Source of the DNA: Candidatus Gastranaerophilales bacterium
GTDB taxonomy: Bacteria; Cyanobacteriota; Vampirovibrionia; Gastranaerophilales; Gastranaerophilaceae
Direction of reading: 5' to 3'
Assembly (NCBI GenBank): GCA_944325025.1
Contig: CALUYN010000020.1
Location: 1-33,891 of the forward strand
DNA length: 33,891 bases
The position numbers and the translations under genes are program-made. Positions 14,700 to 22,607 of this stretch are shown here, piece by piece (within the stretch, counting starts at the first letter, position 1; each line of letters starts with the position of its first letter). Under the pieces are notes generated by a model, which was not told the origin of the DNA, ran no database searches, and saw only the letters and a list, made by a program, of their open reading frames with translations.

Positions 14700-16964
14700 T
14701 TAGAATTTGTATTCAGGTATTTCAAACGGTTCATTGTTAGCATCCTTATCCACAAAATCAAGATAGTATTTCATGGCCTTATCTTTAACTTGGTCATAAA
14801 ACTCTTTTGAAATATATTTTTTGTGGAAATCATTTAAATCGCCTGAATAGTTGCCTAATACATTAGCATACCCTTCTATAATTGATTTGTCAGAACCGCC
14901 GCCGTATGCTTTGGTTTTTGCATCTGTTCCTGATGGCCTTATTTCAATATATTTGTCGCTGAATTCAAGATAAGTTCCGTCCCCGACAAATTTTATGCAA
15001 ACAAGATTGTCAAATAAAAGGCTTTTAAATGTATGGTTTAAAACGTCTTTTACATCCTCAAGTGTCATAATTCCTTCTTTTACACCCATTGCCATCGAAA
15101 GATAAAAAAGATCATTTTTTGTACGTTTTTCTTCGCCTTTTTTCTTTTCTTCTTTAAGTTTATTTATGTCGGGTTCTGATTCGTTGTAATATGCAATATC
15201 TACACGAGTGTCAAATCTACCTGTGATATCATTTTCTTTGAATATTTCAGCAAGATATTCAGATAAGGATACCTGTTCTTTTTGCAATTTTGAAATTAAT
15301 GCCGACGCAACAATTATTGCTTCTGTAGCACTTTTTTCTCTCATCGCAATTGCAAATCGTCCGTTGTTTGATTTGATGAGTTCTTCTGTACCTAAAATCA
15401 TTCCGCCTGATTCTTCGCCTCCGAACAAAAGACGCGGATTAACGCCTAAATTTATAGAATTGCCGAAAACATCATCAATTACAACTTCTTTATCAGGAGA
15501 ATTTTTCAACTTCAATTCAACTTTTTTCATGATATTTGCAATTTCTTTAAATCCTACAGGTACATTGACAACCTTAACTCCTTGTCTTTTAGCCCATTCA
15601 TCCCATGAAATTGCAGAAGCTGTTGTTTTTATTATAAACCTTGGATGATTATCCCACAGCCCCTGCTTTTTCAATTGTTTTGACCAGAAATCCATTATCA
15701 TTAAAAATGCCTGATTTGCGGTAAATATAGTCAGAATTAAATCTTCATTTAACCTGATGTAATCTATCCCTGCCTGTTCAAGCTCGGGAATGGTGCAGGC
15801 AAATTCAGTCTGTGCTATTGTTAATCTGTCATGATCTGGGTCTGTTATTAAAACAGATGTTCCGACAGGCATTTGTGTGAGTTTATCTTCGTAATGTAAT
15901 GTTTCTATTACAGGAAAGAATTTTTCACCGTTTTGTCTTTTTGCTGTAACTGTTGCATCTACTGAATAGTCATAAAATGCTTTTTCTCCTTTTGGTGTAT
16001 GGTCGTATTTTCCGATTGAATGGAAAAACGGATCTTCTTCAGTGTTGAACCAGGTAAATTTATCAGAGATATCTAATTTATTTAAAACTCTGCTTAATGT
16101 CCTGTAAGCCGAGCCTCCCACATTTTCAATAACAATTTTATCTTTAATTTTTTTTATTAAATCAAGGTTAACTTTTTGAGCTACCCCTGATTTTAAATAT
16201 TCAACATATAAATCAACGCCGTCATCAACTTTAGCAAGAACTTCTTCATTAATAAGCGGGTTGTCTTTAGCTGATATTTTTATTTCATAAGTTCCGTTTT
16301 TCTTTGTTTCATCAAAAATTTCTCTGATTTTTTCTACAAATTCCATGGATTCTTCTGGCAAATACTGGCTGCCTTGAGAATTTAAGTCTTTTGTAGCATT
16401 TTTTACGGAAATTCCGTGGCTTGAAGTTATATATTCTCCGCCCAAAAGATCTAATTTGAATGCTAGAAATGATGCAAGCCAAATAGGTATAGTTTTTCTA
16501 TCTTTAGGAACAAGAGTTGTTATCCCCTGAGCTGCCTGAATTCTTGCTATAGCATCAAGGAATAAATCAGAATTATACCTTACTTCTCTTCCTGCAACTT
16601 TTACAATTTTTTTACCTTCATATTTTTCTCTGGCTACAAGTGCTTTAGCTAATGTTGCGAGAACTATTCCTACAAGATTAATCGGAAATCTTGTATCCTG
16701 AGGGTACAAAATATTTTGCGGGCCTCTTATCCCTGCTGTTGAAACTTTGGCTTCTTTTGCGTAGTTTGCAAACCATTCTTCAAGGTTTAGCCCTTCGGGA
16801 TTTTTTTCTTTATCGTAAGGCATCAGATGTTCTTTTTTCAGAGTAAATGTAAATTCTCCATTTTGTGAAAAATCCATAAGGTTCAAGTCTTTGACATAAT
16901 CAGGTGTTTTTTCATATACGCTCTTGAATAATTCATTCTCTAATTCCACGTTTGATTTTTTCAT
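14700..16964 (-). CDS. Large alpha-D-phosphohexomutase (phosphoglucomutase/phosphomannomutase family)
   Basis: The start is placed at ATG 16964 (MKKSNVELENEL) because AAGGAGAGAAT lies just before it; an ATG 7 codons upstream would put this ribosome site inside the gene. Counting from 16964, the 754-residue product has VSTAGIRG (75-81), the active-site loop ITSSHGIS (about 179-186), metal site DPDHDRL (375-381), sugar-binding GGEESGG (515-521) and phosphate-binding RPSGTDAK (676-683). These four loops, in order, define the superfamily, which moves phosphate between C1 and C6 of hexoses. Typical members are 450-580 residues, so the insertions are large, including a Lys/Glu-rich stretch near 600-616. 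The catalytic loop has GIS where most have NP. The sugar is uncertain. Confidence 0.87.
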   Translation of the reverse strand: MKKSNVELENELFKSVYEKTPDYVKDLNLMDFSQNGEFTFTLKKEHLMPYDKEKNPEGLNLEEWFANYAKEAKVSTAGIRGPQNILYPQDTRFPINLVGIVLATLAKALVAREKYEGKKIVKVAGREVRYNSDLFLDAIARIQAAQGITTLVPKDRKTIPIWLASFLAFKLDLLGGEYITSSHGISVKNATKDLNSQGSQYLPEESMEFVEKIREIFDETKKNGTYEIKISAKDNPLINEEVLAKVDDGVDLYVEYLKSGVAQKVNLDLIKKIKDKIVIENVGGSAYRTLSRVLNKLDISDKFTWFNTEEDPFFHSIGKYDHTPKGEKAFYDYSVDATVTAKRQNGEKFFPVIETLHYEDKLTQMPVGTSVLITDPDHDRLTIAQTEFACTIPELEQAGIDYIRLNEDLILTIFTANQAFLMIMDFWSKQLKKQGLWDNHPRFIIKTTASAISWDEWAKRQGVKVVNVPVGFKEIANIMKKVELKLKNSPDKEVVIDDVFGNSINLGVNPRLLFGGEESGGMILGTEELIKSNNGRFAIAMREKSATEAIIVASALISKLQKEQVSLSEYLAEIFKENDITGRFDTRVDIAYYNESEPDINKLKEEKKKGEEKRTKNDLFYLSMAMGVKEGIMTLEDVKDVLNHTFKSLLFDNLVCIKFVGDGTYLEFSDKYIEIRPSGTDAKTKAYGGGSDKSIIEGYANVLGNYSGDLNDFHKKYISKEFYDQVKDKAMKYYLDFVDKDANNEPFEIPEYKF

Positions 16965-17010
16965 TAATTCTCTCCTTAAAAACATTTTATTTATAATATA
17001 TATAAAAAAC

Positions 17011-17039
17011 TTGTAATGTGCAATCTTTGAATATATAAT
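17011..17039 (+). promoter_or_regulatory. Promoter of the plsC pair
   Basis: TTGTAA (17011-17016), a 17-nt spacer and TATAAT (17034-17039) lie about 30 nt before the start codon, with GGAG at 17062-17065 in the leader. Confidence 0.7.
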
Positions 17040-17068
17040 GATATTGTATATTAGTCACTATGGAGTAA

Positions 17069-17755
17069 ATGATGTTCCGGGATAGAAACTACACAAAAAG
17101 AAAAGCTTCAGAATTTAATGCTTGGCGGACTTTCATGCAAATTTTTGTATGCAAATATTTTTACGGTATAAGGTTAAAGTTTGTTTATCGTATTGAAGTT
17201 CACGGACTTGAAAATGTCCCGAAAGATAATAAATATATTGTGTGTGCAAATCATCTTTCAACTCTTGATCCGCCTATGCTTGCAGCAGTAATGCCGAGAA
17301 GAATTTCATTTATGGCAAAGCAGGAACTTTTTAATAATCTTTTTATGAGATGGTGGCTTGACTGGCTTGGGGCTTTTGCGGTTAACAGAGAAAGTTTAAG
17401 CCCTTCGACTATAAAAACCGTGATGGAAATCAAAAAAAGCAAATGGGTTTTCGGGATATTTCCGCAGGGAACAAGAGGTGTGCCGGGGACAATTTCAAAT
17501 GTTACAAAAGGATTTGCGGGGCTTGCTAAAATTACAAAGTGCGATGTACTGCCCGTTGGAATTGTCGGTACAGATGAGGTGAAAAGAATTCCGTTTTCAG
17601 GCAAAATAATTGTCCGGATAGGTAAACCTATTCCATATAGCGATAAGCCGGAAGAAGTTGTTGATAAGTGGATTGATGCTATTCAAGAACTTACAGGGTT
17701 TAAATATATTCCGCAGGATGATGATAAAGATTTAGGAGTTAAGAATAATGGTTAA
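17069..17755 (+). CDS. PlsC-type 1-acyl-glycerol-3-phosphate acyltransferase, first copy
   Basis: At 228 residues the length is typical. NHLSTLDPP has the catalytic H62 and D67 (HX4D, block I). AFAVNRE is block II. FPQGTRG at 131-137 is block III, with Gln where many have Glu. VLPVGIVGT is block IV. The protein should transfer a fatty acyl chain to lysophosphatidate at the inner membrane in phospholipid synthesis. Two ATGs are adjacent (17069 and 17072); the second is better spaced from GGAG 17062-17065. The stop overlaps the next acyltransferase gene by 8 nt, so they form one operon. Similarity between the two proteins suggests a tandem duplication that has diverged. Confidence 0.9.
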   Translation: MMFRDRNYTKRKASEFNAWRTFMQIFVCKYFYGIRLKFVYRIEVHGLENVPKDNKYIVCANHLSTLDPPMLAAVMPRRISFMAKQELFNNLFMRWWLDWLGAFAVNRESLSPSTIKTVMEIKKSKWVFGIFPQGTRGVPGTISNVTKGFAGLAKITKCDVLPVGIVGTDEVKRIPFSGKIIVRIGKPIPYSDKPEEVVDKWIDAIQELTGFKYIPQDDDKDLGVKNNG

Positions 17756-18452
17756 GAAAGAAAGAAATTATAACCGCAGATATCCGTATGAATATAACAT
17801 TTTTCGTACAATGTTTTATATGAGTTTTCTGTATGTAGTTGTAATTCCATTTATGAAAATATTTTATAATTACACAATAACAGGCAGAGAAAATCTTCCG
17901 ACTAAAGCAAAAAGCGGAAAATTTATTTATACCGCAAACCATGTTTCTCACTTTGACCCTCCTATGGTTACAATGGCATGCGGGCGCCCGATTGCTTATA
18001 TGGCTAAAAAAGAACTTTTTCAAAAAGGTGATAAGTTTGAATGGCTTGTTAAGCGTTTAGGCGCATTTGCGGTTGACAGAACAAAACCTGAAATAGCTAC
18101 ATTTAAGACTGTAAAAGATATTTTATCAACAAGCTGGTCTTTAGGAGTTTTCCCTCAAGGCGGAATAAGACCGTATGGCTCAGAACTAGGTGATTTGAAA
18201 AAAGGTTTTATAGTGATTGCTAAAAATGCTAAAGCTGATATTGTCCCTGTTGCAATAGGCGGTTTTACTGGGTATCCTAAATTAAAACCGTTTACAAGAC
18301 GCGAAGTCCATCTGCATGTCGGCAAACCTATTTCTTATAAATTAAGTGAAGAAGAAATAATTTATGAATGGTGCAAACAAATTTCAGAGCATGCCGATTA
18401 TATAAATACTGCTCCTGTTCCGAAAACTCAGAGCGAGCCTCAAACTGTTTAA
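17748..18452 (+). CDS. PlsC-type acyltransferase, second copy
   Basis: This 234-residue paralog follows with an 8-nt overlap and its own AGGAG. NHVSHFDPP holds H65 and D70 of the HX4D motif, AFAVDRT is block II and DIVPVAIGG is block IV. Block III reads FPQGGIRP (135-142) rather than FPQGTR, so the usual Thr is replaced and one residue is added in the glycerol-phosphate binding loop. A hydrophobic stretch at about 22-40 may anchor the protein to the membrane. The altered block suggests a different acceptor or acyl chain from the first copy, but the HX4D core is intact, so it is probably active. The end has a Pro/Thr-rich tail. Confidence 0.87.
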   Translation: MVKKERNYNRRYPYEYNIFRTMFYMSFLYVVVIPFMKIFYNYTITGRENLPTKAKSGKFIYTANHVSHFDPPMVTMACGRPIAYMAKKELFQKGDKFEWLVKRLGAFAVDRTKPEIATFKTVKDILSTSWSLGVFPQGGIRPYGSELGDLKKGFIVIAKNAKADIVPVAIGGFTGYPKLKPFTRREVHLHVGKPISYKLSEEEIIYEWCKQISEHADYINTAPVPKTQSEPQTV

Positions 18453-18462
18453 TTTTTAAAAA

Positions 18463-18660
18463 ACAGAAGTCCGGAGGCTAGGCCTGTATCATAAAAAATT
18501 ATCCCATCGCCCCGTCGGATTGACCTACGTGCGGGAGAGCGAAGTTTTTGGGTAGCCGTTTTCCCTCCCTGATTAGGGAGGGGCAGGGTGGGTAACTGTC
18601 TGAAGAACAGAAGCCCGCAATGACGAATAGCGTAGAACTTCTCACAATTACATGAAAAAT
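18463..18660. repeat. Intergenic repeat cluster
   Basis: Non-coding and more GC-rich than its surroundings. It contains a 26-nt module (18507-18532), repeated with one difference at 24413-24438, and a hairpin CCCTCCCT-GATT-AGGGAGGG (18563-18582) followed by GCAGGGTGGGTAAC. The same hairpin type occurs at 24660-24679 and 1513-1532. No gene or transposase was found. Confidence 0.7.
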
Positions 18661-18671
18661 TCAGAATTGAA

Positions 18672-18700
18672 AAACTCCCTGAAATTCAGGGAGTTGTTTT
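18672..18700. terminator. Bidirectional terminator
   Basis: ACTCCCTGA paired with TCAGGGAGT (18674-18694) and T runs on both sides. It ends the plsC pair on + and the HEAT-like gene on -. Confidence 0.85.
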
Positions 18701-18725
18701 ATGAAGAAAGAAATTATCTTTTAGA

Positions 18726-19856
18726 TTAAGCTGCTGCCTTTGCAGGTTCTGTTTTAGGCTGTTCAACCGGTTTTTGTTCCTGCGGCATTTGTTCAAGTTT
18801 TGCTAAAGCTGCTGTTGCTGCTTCCTGAACATTTTTGTCCTGATCGTTCTTAGCGATTGTGAACAATGTTGTCAAATCTTGTTTGTATGCAGGCTGTTGG
18901 ATGTAGCTTAATGATTCAATTGCTGATGTTCTAACCATCGGGTTCGGGTTGTTTTTCAACTGTTCAACAATTGTAACTGCTCCAGGAAGTTCTGTAAGAG
19001 GTACTGTTGAACCTGTTAATTTTGCAACTTCATCACCGTATAATTTTTCCATTATAGAAGTTGTGAACATTGCATAGCTTTTGTTTCTTTCTGCTTGTTC
19101 CATCGGAGTGATTGTTGTTGCTAATTTTTTATCAGCATCTGAAAGCTGTTCGCCTTTCATTAATTTTTGTCTTGCTGCAATTTGTTCTTGTGTCGGGCCT
19201 GCAAGTTTGCTTGAGTCAGCGTTGATAATATTGTTTAATGCATTAACAACTTTTTCATCAAGCAATTCAGTTGCTTTTTGCGGGTCGTCTTTTACCATGT
19301 TTGCAATTTCTTCCATTGCGTTTGCCTGAACTTCATAGTCAGGGTTTGTTAATTTTGCAATGAATGAATTTAAATCAACTTGAGGAGTCATAGCAACAGG
19401 CTGTTCAATTTCAACTTTAGGCTGTTCTGCTGTTTTTGCTTCCTGAGGAGCTGTCGGCTGGCTTACCATAGGAGCCGGAGCATTTATATTCTGTTGTTGA
19501 ATTACAGGCTGAGGAGCAACTGCTTGCGGTATAACTGTTTGAGCAACAGCAGGTTCAGCTGCTACAGGAGCTTGCGGAACAACAGGTTGTTGTACAGGCA
19601 TGTAATAAGGTTGAGTTTGTGCCTGCGGGTATGAATATAATTGGTTTTGCGGATATGAATAGTAAGGCATTGTAGGTTGAGCATATTGCGGAACATTCAT
19701 TGCAACCTGACCAACGCCCGGAGCACTAACTGAAGGGTTGTGAACATCAATCTTTACTGCATTGTAATTAGGAGCAGGAACCGGCTGCTGGCATGCGTAA
19801 GCCGGCAGCATCTGGGGCTGCATGTAAGGATTTACTAAATTTGGAGCTTGAATCAT
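18726..19856 (-). CDS. Pro/Gln-rich protein with a HEAT-repeat-like C-terminal half, function unknown
   Basis: The 376-residue product has two parts. Residues 1-160 are low-complexity Pro/Gln/Ala/Tyr (QPYYMPVQQPVVPQAPVA and similar), likely disordered. From about 163 onward the sequence is helical and looks like HEAT or armadillo pairs: VDLNSFIAKLTNPDYEVQAN, then NPNPMVRTSAIESLSYIQQP and NDQDKNVQEAATAALAKLEQ, each with the D/N-x-x-V-R-x-x-A spacing. The end is again Pro/Lys/Glu-rich. There is no signal peptide or membrane segment, so it is probably a cytoplasmic scaffold or adaptor; that is inference. AAAGGAAG gives a good ribosome site. It is a single-gene unit with its own terminator. Confidence 0.7.
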   Translation of the reverse strand: MIQAPNLVNPYMQPQMLPAYACQQPVPAPNYNAVKIDVHNPSVSAPGVGQVAMNVPQYAQPTMPYYSYPQNQLYSYPQAQTQPYYMPVQQPVVPQAPVAAEPAVAQTVIPQAVAPQPVIQQQNINAPAPMVSQPTAPQEAKTAEQPKVEIEQPVAMTPQVDLNSFIAKLTNPDYEVQANAMEEIANMVKDDPQKATELLDEKVVNALNNIINADSSKLAGPTQEQIAARQKLMKGEQLSDADKKLATTITPMEQAERNKSYAMFTTSIMEKLYGDEVAKLTGSTVPLTELPGAVTIVEQLKNNPNPMVRTSAIESLSYIQQPAYKQDLTTLFTIAKNDQDKNVQEAATAALAKLEQMPQEQKPVEQPKTEPAKAAA

Positions 19857-20006
19857 TTAATTTCTTCCTTTCATCAAAAATAATTTCTATTTTTATTCTA
19901 CTGTTTAAATATCCCTCAAGAAATAAAATTGCTAAAATTCCTTTTTTTTTTAATAATTCTTAACAAAAACTATTATCTGTAACAAAATACACTTAATTTT
20001 TATTTG

Positions 20007-20015
20007 TGCTATAAT
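20007..20015 (+). promoter_or_regulatory. Extended -10 promoter upstream of the transketolase subunit gene
   Basis: TGCTATAAT at 20007-20015. No good -35 is seen at the usual distance. The expected start of transcription near 20022 makes the ATG at 20020 unlikely and favours ATG 20050. Confidence 0.6.
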
Positions 20016-20049
20016 ATAGATGTATTGGATAAAACGGGATTACATTCTT

Positions 20050-21012
20050 ATGATTATTAACAAAAATGAGAGAAAATCTATTAGGTCATGTTTTGGAAAA
20101 ACTCTTGCAAAGTTAGGGCAAACTAACCCGAATATTGTTGTTTTAGACGCTGATTTGTCATGCTCGACGCAGACTCAAATTTTTGCAAAAGAGTTTCCTG
20201 ACAGATTTTTTAACTGCGGAATTGCGGAACAGGATATGATTGCAACGGCAGCAGGCCTTGCATCTGTCGGAAAAATTCCTTTTGCCGCAAGTTTTGCAAT
20301 GTTTGCAACCGGCAGAACTTATGACCAGATAAGAAACTCTGTTTGTTATCCCGAGTTTAACGTAAAAATTGTCGGAACCCATGGCGGGGTTACTGTTGGC
20401 GAAGATGGTGCAAGCCATCAGGCGTTGGAAGATATTTCTTTAATGCGTGGAATTCCGAATATGTCTGTTATTGTCCCTGCTGATTGCAGAGAATGCGAGC
20501 AGGTTATTGAGTTTGCCGCAGAGAATTACGGTCCTATGTATATAAGAATTCCAAGAACAAATGTATGTGATATATTTGATGAGGATTATACATTTGATTT
20601 TTGTAATGCAAAAGTTTTAACGGATGGTGAGGACGTAACAGTTATTACAAACGGCGAAACCCTTGCTGAAGTCATTGAGGCTCGCGAAAATTTATTAAAA
20701 CAGGGATATTCAGTTCAAATTATTCATGTGCCTGTTGTAAAACCTCTTGACGGTGCCACTATAATTGAACAGGTTAAAAAGACTAAATTTGTCATGACTG
20801 TAGAAAATCATTCTATTATCGGAGGACTTGGTAGCGCTGTTTGTGAACTTCTTGCAGAATACTACCCTGTCCCTGTACACCGGATTGGTGTAAACGATAA
20901 TTTCGGGCAGAGCGGAAAATGGGATTATCTTCTTGATTATTACGGCCTAAGCTCCGACAAATTAGCAATAAGTATTAAGCGGTATATTGATAAATACCGT
21001 CTGGTAAAATAA
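20050..21012 (+). CDS. Transketolase, C-terminal subunit
   Basis: With the start at ATG 20050 the product is 320 residues, the size of the separate C-terminal half of split transketolases. It contains VVLDADLSCSTQT, GIAEQDMIATAAGLA (with the cofactor-contacting Glu), FAASFAMFATGRTYDQIRNS and HGGVTVGEDGASHQALED, all features of the pyrimidine-binding domain. The C-terminal transketolase domain then includes TVENHSIIGGLGSAV. It should pair with an N-terminal subunit that binds the diphosphate of thiamine; none is encoded in the window. A 10-residue extension from ATG 20020 is possible, but the promoter position argues against it. The gene is 13 nt upstream of ftsE and probably in the same transcript. 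Confidence 0.9.
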   Translation: MIINKNERKSIRSCFGKTLAKLGQTNPNIVVLDADLSCSTQTQIFAKEFPDRFFNCGIAEQDMIATAAGLASVGKIPFAASFAMFATGRTYDQIRNSVCYPEFNVKIVGTHGGVTVGEDGASHQALEDISLMRGIPNMSVIVPADCRECEQVIEFAAENYGPMYIRIPRTNVCDIFDEDYTFDFCNAKVLTDGEDVTVITNGETLAEVIEARENLLKQGYSVQIIHVPVVKPLDGATIIEQVKKTKFVMTVENHSIIGGLGSAVCELLAEYYPVPVHRIGVNDNFGQSGKWDYLLDYYGLSSDKLAISIKRYIDKYRLVK

Positions 21013-21025
21013 ATAAGGAAAAATT

Positions 21026-21703
21026 ATGATTCAATTCAGATCAGTTACAAAAAAATACAAAAATGATCATTATGCGCTCAAAAATGTAAACCTTGATATT
21101 ATGTCGGGCGAATTTGTATTTATTGTAGGTGCATCAGGCGCCGGAAAATCTACTTTAATGAAACTGCTTTATAATGAAGAACGTCCTTCAAGCGGAACTG
21201 TTACAATCGGCGGGATTAATGTTGCAAACCTGCCTAATGATAAAATTCCGAATTTGAGAAGGTGCATGGGAATTGTTTTTCAGGATTATAAACTTTTACA
21301 GAACCAGAGTGTTTATGACAATGTTGCTTATGTAATAAGAACGTTGGGGATAAGCTCAAAAGAAATTAATGCAAGAGTTTCTGGTGCATTAAAAATCGTT
21401 GGCTTATACGATAAGATGAATGCATATCCTTCTGAATTGTCAGGTGGAGAACAACAAAGAGTAGGTATTGCAAGAGCTATCGTTAATGGCCCACCATTAT
21501 TAATAGCGGATGAACCTACCGGAAATTTAGACCCTAAAAATTCTATGGAAATTATGCAGATTCTGGATCAAATTAACCAGAGAGGTATAACGGTAATTGT
21601 TTCAACCCATGACAATGCAATGGTTGATTACTTTAGAAAAAGAGTTATTACTTTAGACAAAGGTGAAATAGTAAGGGATATACAAGCAGGTACGTATGAA
21701 TAG
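21026..21703 (+). CDS. ftsE: Cell-division ABC ATPase FtsE
   Basis: This 225-residue ABC ATPase has Walker A GASGAGKS (35-42), Q-loop FQDYKLL (85-91), signature LSGGEQQR (138-145) and Walker B LLIADEPTGNLD (158-169). The IVFQDYKLL form and the short length are typical of FtsE. With FtsX it forms a membrane complex that activates peptidoglycan hydrolases at the division site. AAGGAA lies before the ATG, and its end overlaps ftsX by 8 nt. The expected EnvC or PcsB-type hydrolase partner is not next to it; the next gene after ftsX is an unusual regulator-like protein. Confidence 0.95.
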   Translation: MIQFRSVTKKYKNDHYALKNVNLDIMSGEFVFIVGASGAGKSTLMKLLYNEERPSSGTVTIGGINVANLPNDKIPNLRRCMGIVFQDYKLLQNQSVYDNVAYVIRTLGISSKEINARVSGALKIVGLYDKMNAYPSELSGGEQQRVGIARAIVNGPPLLIADEPTGNLDPKNSMEIMQILDQINQRGITVIVSTHDNAMVDYFRKRVITLDKGEIVRDIQAGTYE

Positions 21704-22604
21704 TTCTAAAACAAGAATAAAAAAACAGGTAAAAAAACACATTCCAAAAGACTGGCTCTGTGAATTGAGAATTTTGTACAGACTAACCAAACAGACAGTC
21801 CATGATATAGCCAGAACCGGCATTGTTAATCTTGTTATAATAACGACTATGGCTGCAATTTTGACAATTTTCGGATCTTTTTTCAGATCTGCGCTTTCTA
21901 TTTCTTCGTTCGCGCATGAACTGGGTAATGTACTTGAAATATCCGTTTATCTTAAAGAAAATGCTGATGCAAATGTCGTAAAAAGCAGAATAAAAGAATT
22001 TGAGCATGTTGAAAATGTTACGATTATTCCTAAAGCATCTTCCTGGAGTAATTTAAAGCGTGAAATGGATTTGCCGGATATTGAAAATCCTCTGCCTGAT
22101 ACTTTGCATGTCAAGGTAGACAAACCTGAAAATATAGAACAGGTCTTTAATGATGTAAGACAATTAAAATCAGTTGAAGATATGAGTTATGCTCAGGATT
22201 TAGCTAAAAAAATTGAAGCCCTGAATAGAATTGTAAATATGATTACAGTGTTTGTTGTAATAATCATGGGTATTTTAACGATTACTATTATAAACAATAC
22301 AATTCAGCTTGTAATTCAATCAAGGAAAGAAGAAATTGAAATTATGCGTCTTATGGGAGTTTCAAACTGGTATATCAGATTTCCGCTTATTATGCAAGGA
22401 GCTTTTTACGGATTTTCAGGGGCTGTTATTGCTCTGTTACCGTTGAATGTCGTTCAAAACGGCCTGAATCATATGCACCAGTTCTTTATGGTTCCGACAC
22501 CTTTGTATGCTCAGACTTTTGTAATTACAGTAATGTTTGCTATGGCAATACTTTTTGGCGCCGGCGGAAGCTTCTTGTGTATTAAGAAGCATTTACAGGT
22601 ATAA
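21696..22604 (+). CDS. ftsX: Cell-division membrane protein FtsX
   Basis: At 302 residues it fits FtsX. A cytoplasmic N-terminus of about 45 residues precedes the first membrane helix (IVNLVIITTMAAILTIFGSF). A large extracytoplasmic loop follows, with the conserved pattern ISVYLKENAD ... VENVTIIPKASSW. Three more membrane helices lie near 178-200, 225-250 and 275-295. The short motif RKEEIEIMRLMGVSNWYIR after the second helix is the FtsX coupling region. FtsX passes ATP-driven signals from FtsE to cell-wall hydrolases. It overlaps ftsE by 8 nt and is 3 nt from the next gene. Confidence 0.95.
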   Translation: MNSSKTRIKKQVKKHIPKDWLCELRILYRLTKQTVHDIARTGIVNLVIITTMAAILTIFGSFFRSALSISSFAHELGNVLEISVYLKENADANVVKSRIKEFEHVENVTIIPKASSWSNLKREMDLPDIENPLPDTLHVKVDKPENIEQVFNDVRQLKSVEDMSYAQDLAKKIEALNRIVNMITVFVVIIMGILTITIINNTIQLVIQSRKEEIEIMRLMGVSNWYIRFPLIMQGAFYGFSGAVIALLPLNVVQNGLNHMHQFFMVPTPLYAQTFVITVMFAMAILFGAGGSFLCIKKHLQV

Positions 22605-22607
22605 TTA

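Noticed and set aside
20020-20049. Ten-codon N-terminal extension of the transketolase subunit
   Set aside because: ATG 20020 is only 4 nt after the -10 box TATAAT, too close for it to be in the transcript; ATG 20050 gives a standard N-terminus.
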